The notes below the pieces were generated by a model that searched no databases, had not been told where the DNA came from, and saw nothing but the letters and a program-made list of their open reading frames with translations. A stretch of 64,000 nt of DNA from Aequorivita marisscotiae (GTDB lineage Bacteria; Bacteroidota; Bacteroidia; Flavobacteriales; Flavobacteriaceae): positions 2,418,001-2,482,000 of the forward strand of contig NZ_CP122379.1 of NCBI RefSeq assembly GCF_029814825.1. The letters are read 5' to 3'. This document shows positions 1 to 6,725 of this stretch, piece after piece. How positions within the stretch are numbered: the first letter of the stretch is position 1; each line of letters opens with the position of its first letter. The translations under genes and the position numbers were made by a program.

Positions 1-86
1 CTGTAATTAGAATAACTTTCTGGGGTACTGTCGCAATGGGATTGACAGCATTGGTGGGGTATTTGTTTAACGTGAATGTGGGATAA
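1..86 (+). CDS. VIT1/CCC1-type transporter, C-terminal end (partial)
   Basis: Only the last 27 codons are in the window, read in frame from base 3 to the TAA at 84-86. The peptide has the pattern RITFWGTVAMGLTALVGYLF, ending in NVNVG, which matches the last membrane helix of VIT1/CCC1 vacuolar iron or manganese transporter-like proteins (RxxxWGxxAMxxTAxxGxLFG). The assignment rests on this short tail alone. The neighbouring ferric-reductase-like gene fits a metal-handling context. Confidence 0.5.
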   Translation, partial: VIRITFWGTVAMGLTALVGYLFNVNVG

Positions 87-145
87 AAGACACACCGCGA
101 GCCCTTATATGATATGAAAGGAGGCTCTGGAAAATATAAATACTC

Positions 146-1441
146 ATGAAGAATAGAGATAGATATTTAATTTTGATTTTTCTGGTAATTGTGTTACCCA
201 TTTTTCTTTGGGGGTTAAGCTTCCCACAAACAACAATAAAGCACAATGCCTATCCAATTATTGTATATGGTAGTCAACTTTTCGCTGTAATTGGATTCTC
301 CTTGTTCGCCTTTTCCTTTATGTTATCTACCCGGATTAAAGTGATAGAAAAATATTTTGGAGGGCTTGATAAGTTATATCGAATTCACCATACCATTGGT
401 AAACTTGCCTTTTTTGCGTTGTTGATTCATCCTGTGGTGTTAGCAGTGAGATGGTTGCCAGACAACATCGCAAAAACGTTTTGGTATCTCTTGCCGGTCC
501 ATAGAAAGATGGAAATAAATTTGAGCAGTTGGGCATTGTTGGGATTGACCACATTATTGTTATTTACCTTGGTTATAAAACTACCTTATGACAAGTGGAA
601 AATTACACACAAATTTATGGGCCTGATTTTTATTTTAGGTATTGTCCATGTGTTTGGGGTGGCTGGTTTTTATGAAGAAAAACCCTTGCTGGCAATTTAC
701 TTTATAATTATTTCTATTCTTGGGGTGTCCGCATTTATGTATAAAGCAATATTTCACAAGTGGGCGGTGAAAAAATATCCGTTCACAGTAGTAAAAATCG
801 ACAAGTTGGATGAGAGGACAATGGAAATTACCTTACGGAATGAATCTGCTGATTTCGATTATATTCCTGGACAGTTTTGTTTCTTCCAATTTGTCAACGA
901 AGGGATTAGCATGGAATCGCATCCATTCACCATTTGTGGTTCTTCAAAGGAAGGAGAGATTAATATACTCGTTAAGTCTTTGGGAGACTATACCAATAAT
1001 CTTTATAAAAAATTGACCCTGGACAGTATTGCCTTGGTTGAGGGACCTTATGGCTGTTTTGATTATAAATTAGGCAAAGAGAAGCAAATATGGATAGGCG
1101 GAGGGGTTGGAATAGCCCCCTTCATCAGTTGGTGTAGAGATTTAGAAAAGAATTCTATGCCAGGGCTGGAAGTTGAGTTATACTACTGCGTAAATAGTGA
1201 GGCAGAGGCCTTTCATCTACACGAATTCCAAAAGCTGGAAAAAGCACTGCCCAATTTTCGAGTTACATTATCGTGCTCAGATAAAAGCGGATTTTTAAAA
1301 GTAAGGGATATCGGGGACACCAAGAATAAGACCATTTTTATTTGCGGACCAAAGGAAATGAGGAGTGCGCTATTGAAAGATTTTAAGGGCCTTAAGATAC
1401 CGAAGGAAAATATAATTTTTGAGGATTTTGATTTTATCTAG
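146..1441 (+). CDS. Ferric reductase-like transmembrane flavocytochrome (FAD/NAD(P)H oxidoreductase)
   Basis: This 431-residue membrane flavocytochrome probably passes electrons from NAD(P)H through FAD and haem across the inner membrane. The N-terminal half (about 1-200) has several hydrophobic helices with histidines at 81/82, 95, 155 and 168, the spacing expected for bis-haem ligation in the ferric reductase/NOX fold. The C-terminal half is ferredoxin-reductase-like: HPFTICGS (259-266) binds FAD, GGGVGIAPF (318-326) binds the nucleotide, and CGPKEM (400-405) is the usual C-terminal motif. A purine-rich AAAGGAGG lies at 117-124, rather far from the ATG. The acceptor (ferric iron, cupric copper or a partner protein) is not shown by the sequence. 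The next gene encodes another b-type cytochrome. Confidence 0.85.
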   Translation: MKNRDRYLILIFLVIVLPIFLWGLSFPQTTIKHNAYPIIVYGSQLFAVIGFSLFAFSFMLSTRIKVIEKYFGGLDKLYRIHHTIGKLAFFALLIHPVVLAVRWLPDNIAKTFWYLLPVHRKMEINLSSWALLGLTTLLLFTLVIKLPYDKWKITHKFMGLIFILGIVHVFGVAGFYEEKPLLAIYFIIISILGVSAFMYKAIFHKWAVKKYPFTVVKIDKLDERTMEITLRNESADFDYIPGQFCFFQFVNEGISMESHPFTICGSSKEGEINILVKSLGDYTNNLYKKLTLDSIALVEGPYGCFDYKLGKEKQIWIGGGVGIAPFISWCRDLEKNSMPGLEVELYYCVNSEAEAFHLHEFQKLEKALPNFRVTLSCSDKSGFLKVRDIGDTKNKTIFICGPKEMRSALLKDFKGLKIPKENIIFEDFDFI

Positions 1442-1564
1442 CTAAATTATTTTTTGGATGAGAGGTATTTTTCTTTTAATACTTTACTCCCAACGAAACA
1501 CGCATAGGTTGCACAAGATAATATTATCTGAAAAAGAAAATAAACATTATTAAAAACAAACATC

Positions 1565-2143
1565 ATGGAAAAAACAAAGTATTCTAAAATCTATCGAATA
1601 ATCCATTGGGCGATAGCAGTTTCATTCCTACTGCTGTTGATTACGATTTTTTTGCGGTTAACATGGATGAACAAGTATAATGTGGCAGAAATCATACAAG
1701 ATTATTTGAGTGGTACCGATCAGGTTTTAACTCAGGATCAACTCATTGCTCTGGCAAAAAAGATAAGACAGCCCATGTGGGATTGGCACATTTACGTTGG
1801 TTATGTATTGGTTGGATTATTTAGTATTCGTTTCATACTTCCTGCATTTGGACATATGCGAATCCAAAATCCTTTTGCTAAAAATCTATCCATAAAGGAG
1901 AAATTTCAAAAATGGACATATATCATTTTTTACCTCTGTGTGGTAACTTCATTAACTACCGGGCTTATAATTGAATTGGGTCCAAAGGAATTTAAAAAAC
2001 CAATGGAAGAAATACATGTGCTGGGCCTTTATTACTTGATTGGATTTATTGTAATCCATATTTCAGGTGTACTTCTAGCTGAATTTACAGTCCATAAAGG
2101 AATAGTCTCGAAGATAGTGAGTGGCACTAAAAAGGAAGATTAG
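1565..2143 (+). CDS. Cytochrome b561-type membrane protein (Ni/Fe-hydrogenase b-type cytochrome fold)
   Basis: This 192-residue integral membrane protein begins with the pattern YSKIYRIIHWAIAVSF, typical of the prokaryotic cytochrome b561 / Ni,Fe-hydrogenase b-type family, where the first helix carries a haem-ligating histidine. Four hydrophobic stretches are visible (about 13-30, 75-95, 120-140, 155-175), with further histidines in DWHIYVGYV and GFIVIHISG. It most likely moves electrons between quinol and a periplasmic or membrane partner. It lies about 120 bp after the ferric-reductase-like gene on the same strand, so the two may cooperate; that is inference. Confidence 0.75.
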   Translation: MEKTKYSKIYRIIHWAIAVSFLLLLITIFLRLTWMNKYNVAEIIQDYLSGTDQVLTQDQLIALAKKIRQPMWDWHIYVGYVLVGLFSIRFILPAFGHMRIQNPFAKNLSIKEKFQKWTYIIFYLCVVTSLTTGLIIELGPKEFKKPMEEIHVLGLYYLIGFIVIHISGVLLAEFTVHKGIVSKIVSGTKKED

Positions 2144-2256
2144 ATAAGGGCAGAAGCAGGGTAGGTAAAAGAAAAAAGACAAAAGACTTACCAGCCGGCA
2201 GGTTCTAAGTTATATTGTGAAGTATTGTCACTTTTAAACTAGTTGAAACACATACC

Positions 2257-2664
2257 ATGAAATATCAAATCACAGCCTCATCCACTTCAAATCAGGATGC
2301 TGTTATTCATATAAAACAGTCGGATATAGATTTTGGAACTACTTCAAAAACTGCTGAAACGCTGCCCAATCCAGCCGAATTATTCTTGGGAGCTTTTGCT
2401 GCGTGTATGTTGAAGAATGTTGAACGCTTTTCAGAGATGATGAAATTTTCCTATACAAAAGCTACTGTTGAAGTCAATGCAACACGCATTGAAAATCCGC
2501 CACGAATGGACGGTATAAGTTACAGTTTGACAATTTTCAGCAATGATAAAAAACTTAATACAGACCTACTTAAAAAGAACATTGAAAAGTTTGGAACCAT
2601 CTATAATACAGTAAGATTGTCTTGTTCAATTTCAGGCACTATAAACACTATTAGCAATGTGTGA
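2257..2664 (+). CDS. OsmC/Ohr-family protein
   Basis: The 135-residue protein has the usual OsmC/Ohr length and layout: an N-terminal beta segment, then NPAELFLGAFAACML with the first reactive-type cysteine (about residue 51), and a second cysteine in VRLSCSISG near the C terminus. Ohr and OsmC are cytoplasmic thiol peroxidases that reduce organic hydroperoxides. Many family members are of uncertain substrate, and this one lacks clear Ohr-specific signatures, so the general family name is safer. It sits between the b-type cytochrome and the haem-binding protein, in a stretch concerned with redox and metals. Confidence 0.8.
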   Translation: MKYQITASSTSNQDAVIHIKQSDIDFGTTSKTAETLPNPAELFLGAFAACMLKNVERFSEMMKFSYTKATVEVNATRIENPPRMDGISYSLTIFSNDKKLNTDLLKKNIEKFGTIYNTVRLSCSISGTINTISNV

Positions 2665-2773
2665 TTGTTTTCGACACATTGCAGATTGGTAGATTTTAAA
2701 CGAATAGCTATAAATGAATCATAAAATACAATGCTCTCTAAGACAAGAATACCGCCAAATGGTATTTGATAAA

Positions 2774-2831
2774 TTTTAAGCCAATCTTAAGAAATACCAA
2801 ATCTTAGCTTAATTTAGATTTATAACTTTTG
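2774..2831 (+). promoter_or_regulatory. TTAAG-box promoter A, probable response-regulator site upstream of the haem-binding gene
   Basis: TTAAG boxes start at 2776 and 2787 (11 bp apart), with a further TTAAT at 2809, on the 11-bp grid. A -7-like octamer AACTTTTG (2824-2831) starts 48 bp after the first box. The same geometry recurs before cusA (5776-5832) and behind the histidine kinase gene (5567-5624). Direct repeats spaced by one helical turn are how OmpR-family regulators bind, and the regulator encoded at 3534 is the obvious candidate. Confidence 0.6.
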
Positions 2832-2861
2832 TGAAACATTTTAGTATGGAATGTTTTATAT

Positions 2862-3383
2862 ATGTCTAATCTCTTAAAAATGAAAAAGATGAAAAAGGTT
2901 TTAAAAGTAATTCTGGTAATTGTAATTATGGCATTCATTGCGATTCAATTTATAAGGCCCGCAAAAAACTCAGGTGAAGAAATTGCCGCAAAACAAATTA
3001 CAGCAAAGTATGAAGTACCCCAAGAGGTACAACAAATCCTAAAGGTTTCCTGTTACGATTGCCATAGTAATACCACCCATTATCCTTGGTATTCCAACAT
3101 TCAACCTGTTGCCTGGTGGCTTGATGATCACATAGTAGAAGGTAAGGATGAACTGAACTTTTCTACCTTTATGGAGTATCCCGTCTGGCGACAATACAAG
3201 AAATTCAAGGAAATTGGGAAGGAAGTAAAAGATGGTGATATGCCAATGGAATCCTACACCTTCATTCATCGCGATGCAGTTATGAGTGCCGATCAAAAAT
3301 CTTTGGTACAAACCTGGGTGGCAAATACAATGAAAGAAATGGAATCGGAATATCCAGCAAAAAGTCTGAAGAAACCTAAATAG
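2862..3383 (+). CDS. Haem-binding domain protein (CxxCH, membrane-anchored)
   Basis: The protein of about 173 residues has an N-terminal hydrophobic anchor (about 15-30) and then a CYDCH motif (64-68) followed by SNTTHYPWYSNIQP. That is the signature of the Haem_bd domain family: one c-type haem covalently attached at CxxCH. It should face the periplasm. ATGs at 2862, 2880 and 2889 are all possible starts; the shorter ones give a more usual signal sequence (MKKMKKVLKV). It has its own TTAAG-box promoter and precedes the two-component genes, so it is probably co-regulated with the efflux operon. Its role in metal or redox sensing is inference. Confidence 0.8.
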   Translation: MSNLLKMKKMKKVLKVILVIVIMAFIAIQFIRPAKNSGEEIAAKQITAKYEVPQEVQQILKVSCYDCHSNTTHYPWYSNIQPVAWWLDDHIVEGKDELNFSTFMEYPVWRQYKKFKEIGKEVKDGDMPMESYTFIHRDAVMSADQKSLVQTWVANTMKEMESEYPAKSLKKPK

Positions 3384-3533
3384 GGTTTCAGGTTGCAGGT
3401 TTCATCCACCTTCGCTGAAGCTTCGGTGGACAAGGGTTGCAAGTTTCAGGTTTCAGGTTGCAAGTTTGTCCATGCCTAAATAGCATTGAACGTTGAGTAT
3501 TAAACATTGAAAATTGAACATTGAAAATTGAGC
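3384..3533. repeat. Intergenic low-complexity repeat stretch with REP-like hairpin
   Basis: The stretch between the haem-binding and response-regulator genes is made of short repeated words. GGTTTCAGGTTGCA-type units recur three times, a REP-like hairpin at 3406-3429 has CCACC/GGTGG arms around TTCGCTGAAGCTTC, and ATTGAAAATTGA units tandemly repeat at 3504-3532. The hairpin resembles repeats found at about 40.15-40.25 kb. No gene is seen here. Confidence 0.7.
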
Positions 3534-4202
3534 ATGAGAATTTTAATAGTAGAAGATGAACCCGGTATATACAACTTCCTCAAACAAGGCTTGGAGGAGG
3601 AGTCCTATGCCGTAGATATTGCAGAGGAAGGCAAGAAAGGCCTTCAATTGGCCCTTTCGGGGGAATATGATTTGTTGCTGTTGGATTGGATGGTGCCAGG
3701 GTTAAGCGGTATAGAAATCTGTCGCCAATTCAGAAAGGAGTTTAAAGATACCCCGGTCATTCTTTTAACTGCAAAAGATACGGTTGATGAAACCATCTTC
3801 GGACTTCAGGCGGGCGCCAACGATTATATAAAAAAACCTTTTCACTTTGAAGAGCTTTTGGAACGGATCAAGGTGCAACTGCGCCCTAAATCTGGGGAAC
3901 ATTCCATATTTAAACTTGGAAACATCATTCTTAACACCGCAACCCATCAAGTCCATAAAGACAAGGAAGAAATTAGTCTTACGCAAAAAGAGTTTGCACT
4001 TCTGGAATATCTTATTCGCAACAAGGGTATAGTCTGCCGAAGGTCCCGTATCATTGAAAGTGTTTGGGATATCCATTTTGAGTATAATACTGGAGTTATC
4101 GATGTATATATTAATGCCCTTCGTAAAAAATTAAAACTTGGAGAGGATGAAAACTATATCCAAACCGTTCGTGGAGTGGGCTATGTAGCAAAAGAAGTAT
4201 GA
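3534..4202 (+). CDS. OmpR/PhoB-family response regulator (CusR-like)
   Basis: The 222-residue regulator has a receiver domain with the acidic pair E7/D8, phospho-acceptor D51 (LLLLDWMVPG), the conserved threonine in ILLTAKD and lysine in YIKKPF (about 101). A winged-helix DNA-binding domain of the OmpR type follows (YIQTVRGVGYVAKE at the end). The ATG at 3534 is preferred to the in-frame TTG at 3528 because MRILIVEDEPG is the normal family start. The stop overlaps the kinase start by 4 bp, so the two are co-translated. Its neighbours (haem-binding protein, kinase, CusA/CusB efflux) suggest sensing of copper/silver or other metal stress. Repeated TTAAG boxes before three nearby promoters are its likely targets. 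Confidence 0.9.
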   Translation: MRILIVEDEPGIYNFLKQGLEEESYAVDIAEEGKKGLQLALSGEYDLLLLDWMVPGLSGIEICRQFRKEFKDTPVILLTAKDTVDETIFGLQAGANDYIKKPFHFEELLERIKVQLRPKSGEHSIFKLGNIILNTATHQVHKDKEEISLTQKEFALLEYLIRNKGIVCRRSRIIESVWDIHFEYNTGVIDVYINALRKKLKLGEDENYIQTVRGVGYVAKEV

Positions 4203-5572
4203 AATTAAGTTTTAGAAATAGAATTGCTTTACATTATATGATAGCTACTGCCGTTATTATGGTCGTGGCGTTTATTGCTGTTTATTTTGTAGTGAAGGAA
4301 ACGGTCTATCAAAATCTCGATGACGATTTGTCTTTTGAAGCTGAAAAGCATACAGGTGAAATTATAATTGTAGGAGATAGCATAAAGGTAAGAAACAAAA
4401 GAGAGTGGGAGGAGAGAGAACATCGGGATGTTCAGGTAAATCCAGTCTTTATTCAGATCCTGAATAAGAATGGCAAATTTATGGACAAATCGCCAAACCT
4501 TAAGGAAGATGTCCTAACCTTCAACCCACAACAAAACTACGGTGGCCATTTTAATGAAACATTGAACAGTATAGCCATTCGGCAAGTTCAGGTGCCTATT
4601 GAGGAAAACGGTAAAATTAAAGGTTTTATACTGGCCGCAATGTCATTGGAATCATCCAAGATGGTATTGCTTAGCCTGCGAAATGTTTTGATTATTTCCT
4701 ATTTATTTCTTTTGGTGGGATTGTATTTTATGTCTAGATACCTGGCAGGACGGGGCATCATACCTGTAAAGATTATAACCGAAACCACAAAAAGGATTAC
4801 AAAGAATAATTTGAATGAAAGGGTGGTTTTGCCCCAAAATAAAGACGAACTCTACGAATTGTCCTCCGGAATCAACCAGTTATTACAGCGTATTGAAAGC
4901 GCCATTGAGCGCGAGCGGCAATTTACTTCAGACGCTTCCCATGAACTGCGAACCCCTTTGGCCACATTAAAGGGCACACTTGAGGTATTGATCCGAAAAC
5001 CAAGAGAGCGGTCGGAATATGAGGATAAAATTAAATTCAGTCTTACGGAAATAGACCGAATGACTGACACCTTGGAACAACTTTTACTGCTGGCAAGATT
5101 GGATACGAGCTCAAAAACAGTGGACCAATCCTTAGTTCCCTTACCCATGATAATTGACGAAATTCTTTCGAGACATAAAAGGCATATCTCACAAAATAAA
5201 CTCAAAATAGACTCTCACAATGATCTTGCCTTAGAAATTTTGGTCCCCCAATATTACACCAACCTGATATTGGACAACATTATCGGCAATGCCGTAAAGT
5301 ATTCCAGGGAGGCTTCCACCATACATATCAGTGTTTTTCTCCAGGATTCAAAAGTTGTTTGTAAGGTTCAAGATGAAGGGATAGGTATTAAAAAAGAGGA
5401 TTTGAACAACTTGTTTAACCACTTTTTCAGGTCTGATGCCCTAAATCATAAGAGCATCTCTGGAACTGGCTTGGGACTTTCCATAGCCAAAAAGGCTGCT
5501 GATGCGATAAATGCAGAAATTCACGTGGAAAGTGAATTTGGTCTGGGAACTACTTTCACGATTAAATTTTAA
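4199..5572 (+). CDS. Sensor histidine kinase (CusS-like)
   Basis: The 457-residue kinase has two membrane helices (about 12-33 and 162-180) that bracket a periplasmic sensor region of about 130 residues. A HAMP-like linker (PVKIITETTKRI), the dimerisation box SDASHELRTPLATLKG with phospho-acceptor H248, and a HATPase domain (DNIIGNAVKYS N-box, DEGIGI, GTGLGLSIAKK) follow. It overlaps the regulator gene by ATGA. The architecture and the adjacent CusA/CusB genes match CusS/CzcS-type metal sensors, but no metal ligand can be assigned from sequence. The gene stop lies inside the second TTAAG box cluster. Confidence 0.9.
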   Translation: MKLSFRNRIALHYMIATAVIMVVAFIAVYFVVKETVYQNLDDDLSFEAEKHTGEIIIVGDSIKVRNKREWEEREHRDVQVNPVFIQILNKNGKFMDKSPNLKEDVLTFNPQQNYGGHFNETLNSIAIRQVQVPIEENGKIKGFILAAMSLESSKMVLLSLRNVLIISYLFLLVGLYFMSRYLAGRGIIPVKIITETTKRITKNNLNERVVLPQNKDELYELSSGINQLLQRIESAIERERQFTSDASHELRTPLATLKGTLEVLIRKPRERSEYEDKIKFSLTEIDRMTDTLEQLLLLARLDTSSKTVDQSLVPLPMIIDEILSRHKRHISQNKLKIDSHNDLALEILVPQYYTNLILDNIIGNAVKYSREASTIHISVFLQDSKVVCKVQDEGIGIKKEDLNNLFNHFFRSDALNHKSISGTGLGLSIAKKAADAINAEIHVESEFGLGTTFTIKF

Positions 5573-5624
5573 GCGAATCTTAAGAATTTCCTTAGTACGA
5601 CTTTATAATACGCTATTACTTTTA
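5567..5624 (+). promoter_or_regulatory. TTAAG-box promoter B, behind the kinase gene
   Basis: TTAAG at 5569 and 5580, TTAGT at 5592 and a weaker TTATA at 5603 have 11/12/11 spacing. The -7-like TACTTTTA (5617-5624) starts 48 bp after the first box, exactly as in promoter C. No protein-coding gene follows before the terminator at 5717-5751, so this promoter appears to serve a short transcript. The -7 box has one mismatch to TAnnTTTG. Confidence 0.5.
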
Positions 5625-5629
5625 TATAA

Positions 5630-5751
5630 GAATTAGCAACACTACACTTGAAAAGGAAAATAGATTCCCCCTGTTGACCATTAGATGTTATGGTTGGTTT
5701 TTAATGGTTGATTGGCAAAGGCTCTGAACAATGTTCGGGGCTTTTGTTTTT
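5630..5751 (+). ncRNA. Candidate small RNA under metal two-component control
   Basis: A transcript starting just after the -7 box of promoter B would run about 120 nt to the strong terminator. It contains a perfect 7-bp stem, ACCATTA (5677-5683) with TAATGGT (5702-5708), followed by the terminator hairpin. No open reading frame longer than about eight codons was seen. The RNA is inferred from promoter plus terminator; its existence and function are not shown. Confidence 0.4.
5717..5751 (+). terminator. Rho-independent terminator
   Basis: A near-complete 13-bp stem (AAAGGCTCTGAAC with GTTCGGGGCTTTT, some G-T pairs) around loop AAT is followed by TTTTGTTTTT. It could end the two-component transcript as well as the proposed small RNA. 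Confidence 0.75.
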
Positions 5752-5775
5752 ATGGATTATGGATGCAAATACATT

Positions 5776-5832
5776 CTTAAGCGAATCTTAAGAAACCTCT
5801 TAGATGGCTCTTAGATGCGCCAAATACATTTG
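5776..5832 (+). promoter_or_regulatory. TTAAG-box promoter C of the efflux operon
   Basis: Four boxes (TTAAG 5777, TTAAG 5788, TTAGA 5800, TTAGA 5811; spacing 11/12/11) are followed 14 bp later by a perfect -7 box TACATTTG (5825-5832). The boxes occupy the place of the -33 element, as expected for an activated promoter. The cusA start lies 30 bp downstream. Confidence 0.65.
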
Positions 5833-5861
5833 TGATATAATTTTTAATAAACCAGCATAAA

Positions 5862-6662
5862 ATGTTAGAACGTATAATCCAATACAGCATCCACCACAAA
5901 TTAATTGTGCTTCTATTTACAGCGGGTATCGTAGGTTTTGGCCTTTATTCATTAGCCAATATACCAATAGGCGCAGTTCCCGACGTTACCAATAATCAGG
6001 TACAGGTGATAACAACCTCCAGAAACTTAGCTACGGAAGACGTAGAAAAGTTTTTGACCTATCCCGTGGAATTGGAAATGGCGAATTTGCCTGGAGTAAA
6101 AGAAATCCGTTCGGTATCAAAGTTTGGCCTATCCGTAGTTACCGTTGTTTTCAATGATAATATGGGTACATACTTACCCCGTCAGCTTATCGCGGAGAAA
6201 ATTAAAAGTGCTGAAGAAAAAATACCGGCAGGCTTTGGCTCACCTTTTATGGGTCCAGTTTCCACAGGTTTGGGTGAAATATATCAATATATAATCGACG
6301 TTGATCCAAAATACAAGGAACGGTATTCATTATCCGATGTGCGCACAATTCAGGATTGGGTGGTAAAACGGCAACTTTCTGGCATTCCGGGTGTGGTAGA
6401 AGTAAATACTTGGGGAGGTTATCTAAAGACCTATGAAGTGACCATTAATCCTGAACGGCTCCGTGCTATGGACGTTTCCATGTTTGATGTGTTCAATGCA
6501 TTGGAAAAAAACAATAGCGTTGCTGGCGGCGGTTATATTGAGAAAGCGAATGAGAGTTACTTTATCAGGGGCGAGGGTCTTGTGGGTTCCTTACAGGACA
6601 TTGAAGATATTGTAGTAACAAATAAAGGAGACGTGCCGGTCTATGTTGGAGACATTGCTTAA
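5862..6662 (+). CDS. CusA/CzcA N-terminal fragment (266 aa)
   Basis: This fragment contains the first membrane helix (about 12-31), the PN1/PN2 porter subdomain beginning IPIGAVPDVTNNQVQVITTS and the start of the docking region. It matches heavy-metal-efflux RND proteins up to the motif PVYVGDIA. On its own it lacks all proton-relay helices and cannot transport. It follows promoter C by 30 bp. Confidence 0.8.
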   Translation: MLERIIQYSIHHKLIVLLFTAGIVGFGLYSLANIPIGAVPDVTNNQVQVITTSRNLATEDVEKFLTYPVELEMANLPGVKEIRSVSKFGLSVVTVVFNDNMGTYLPRQLIAEKIKSAEEKIPAGFGSPFMGPVSTGLGEIYQYIIDVDPKYKERYSLSDVRTIQDWVVKRQLSGIPGVVEVNTWGGYLKTYEVTINPERLRAMDVSMFDVFNALEKNNSVAGGGYIEKANESYFIRGEGLVGSLQDIEDIVVTNKGDVPVYVGDIA

Positions 6663-6725
6663 GTAGGTTTTGGTCACGCCAACCGTTTTGGTGCGATCAC
6701 GGGAAATGGTGAAGGAGAAAAAGTA

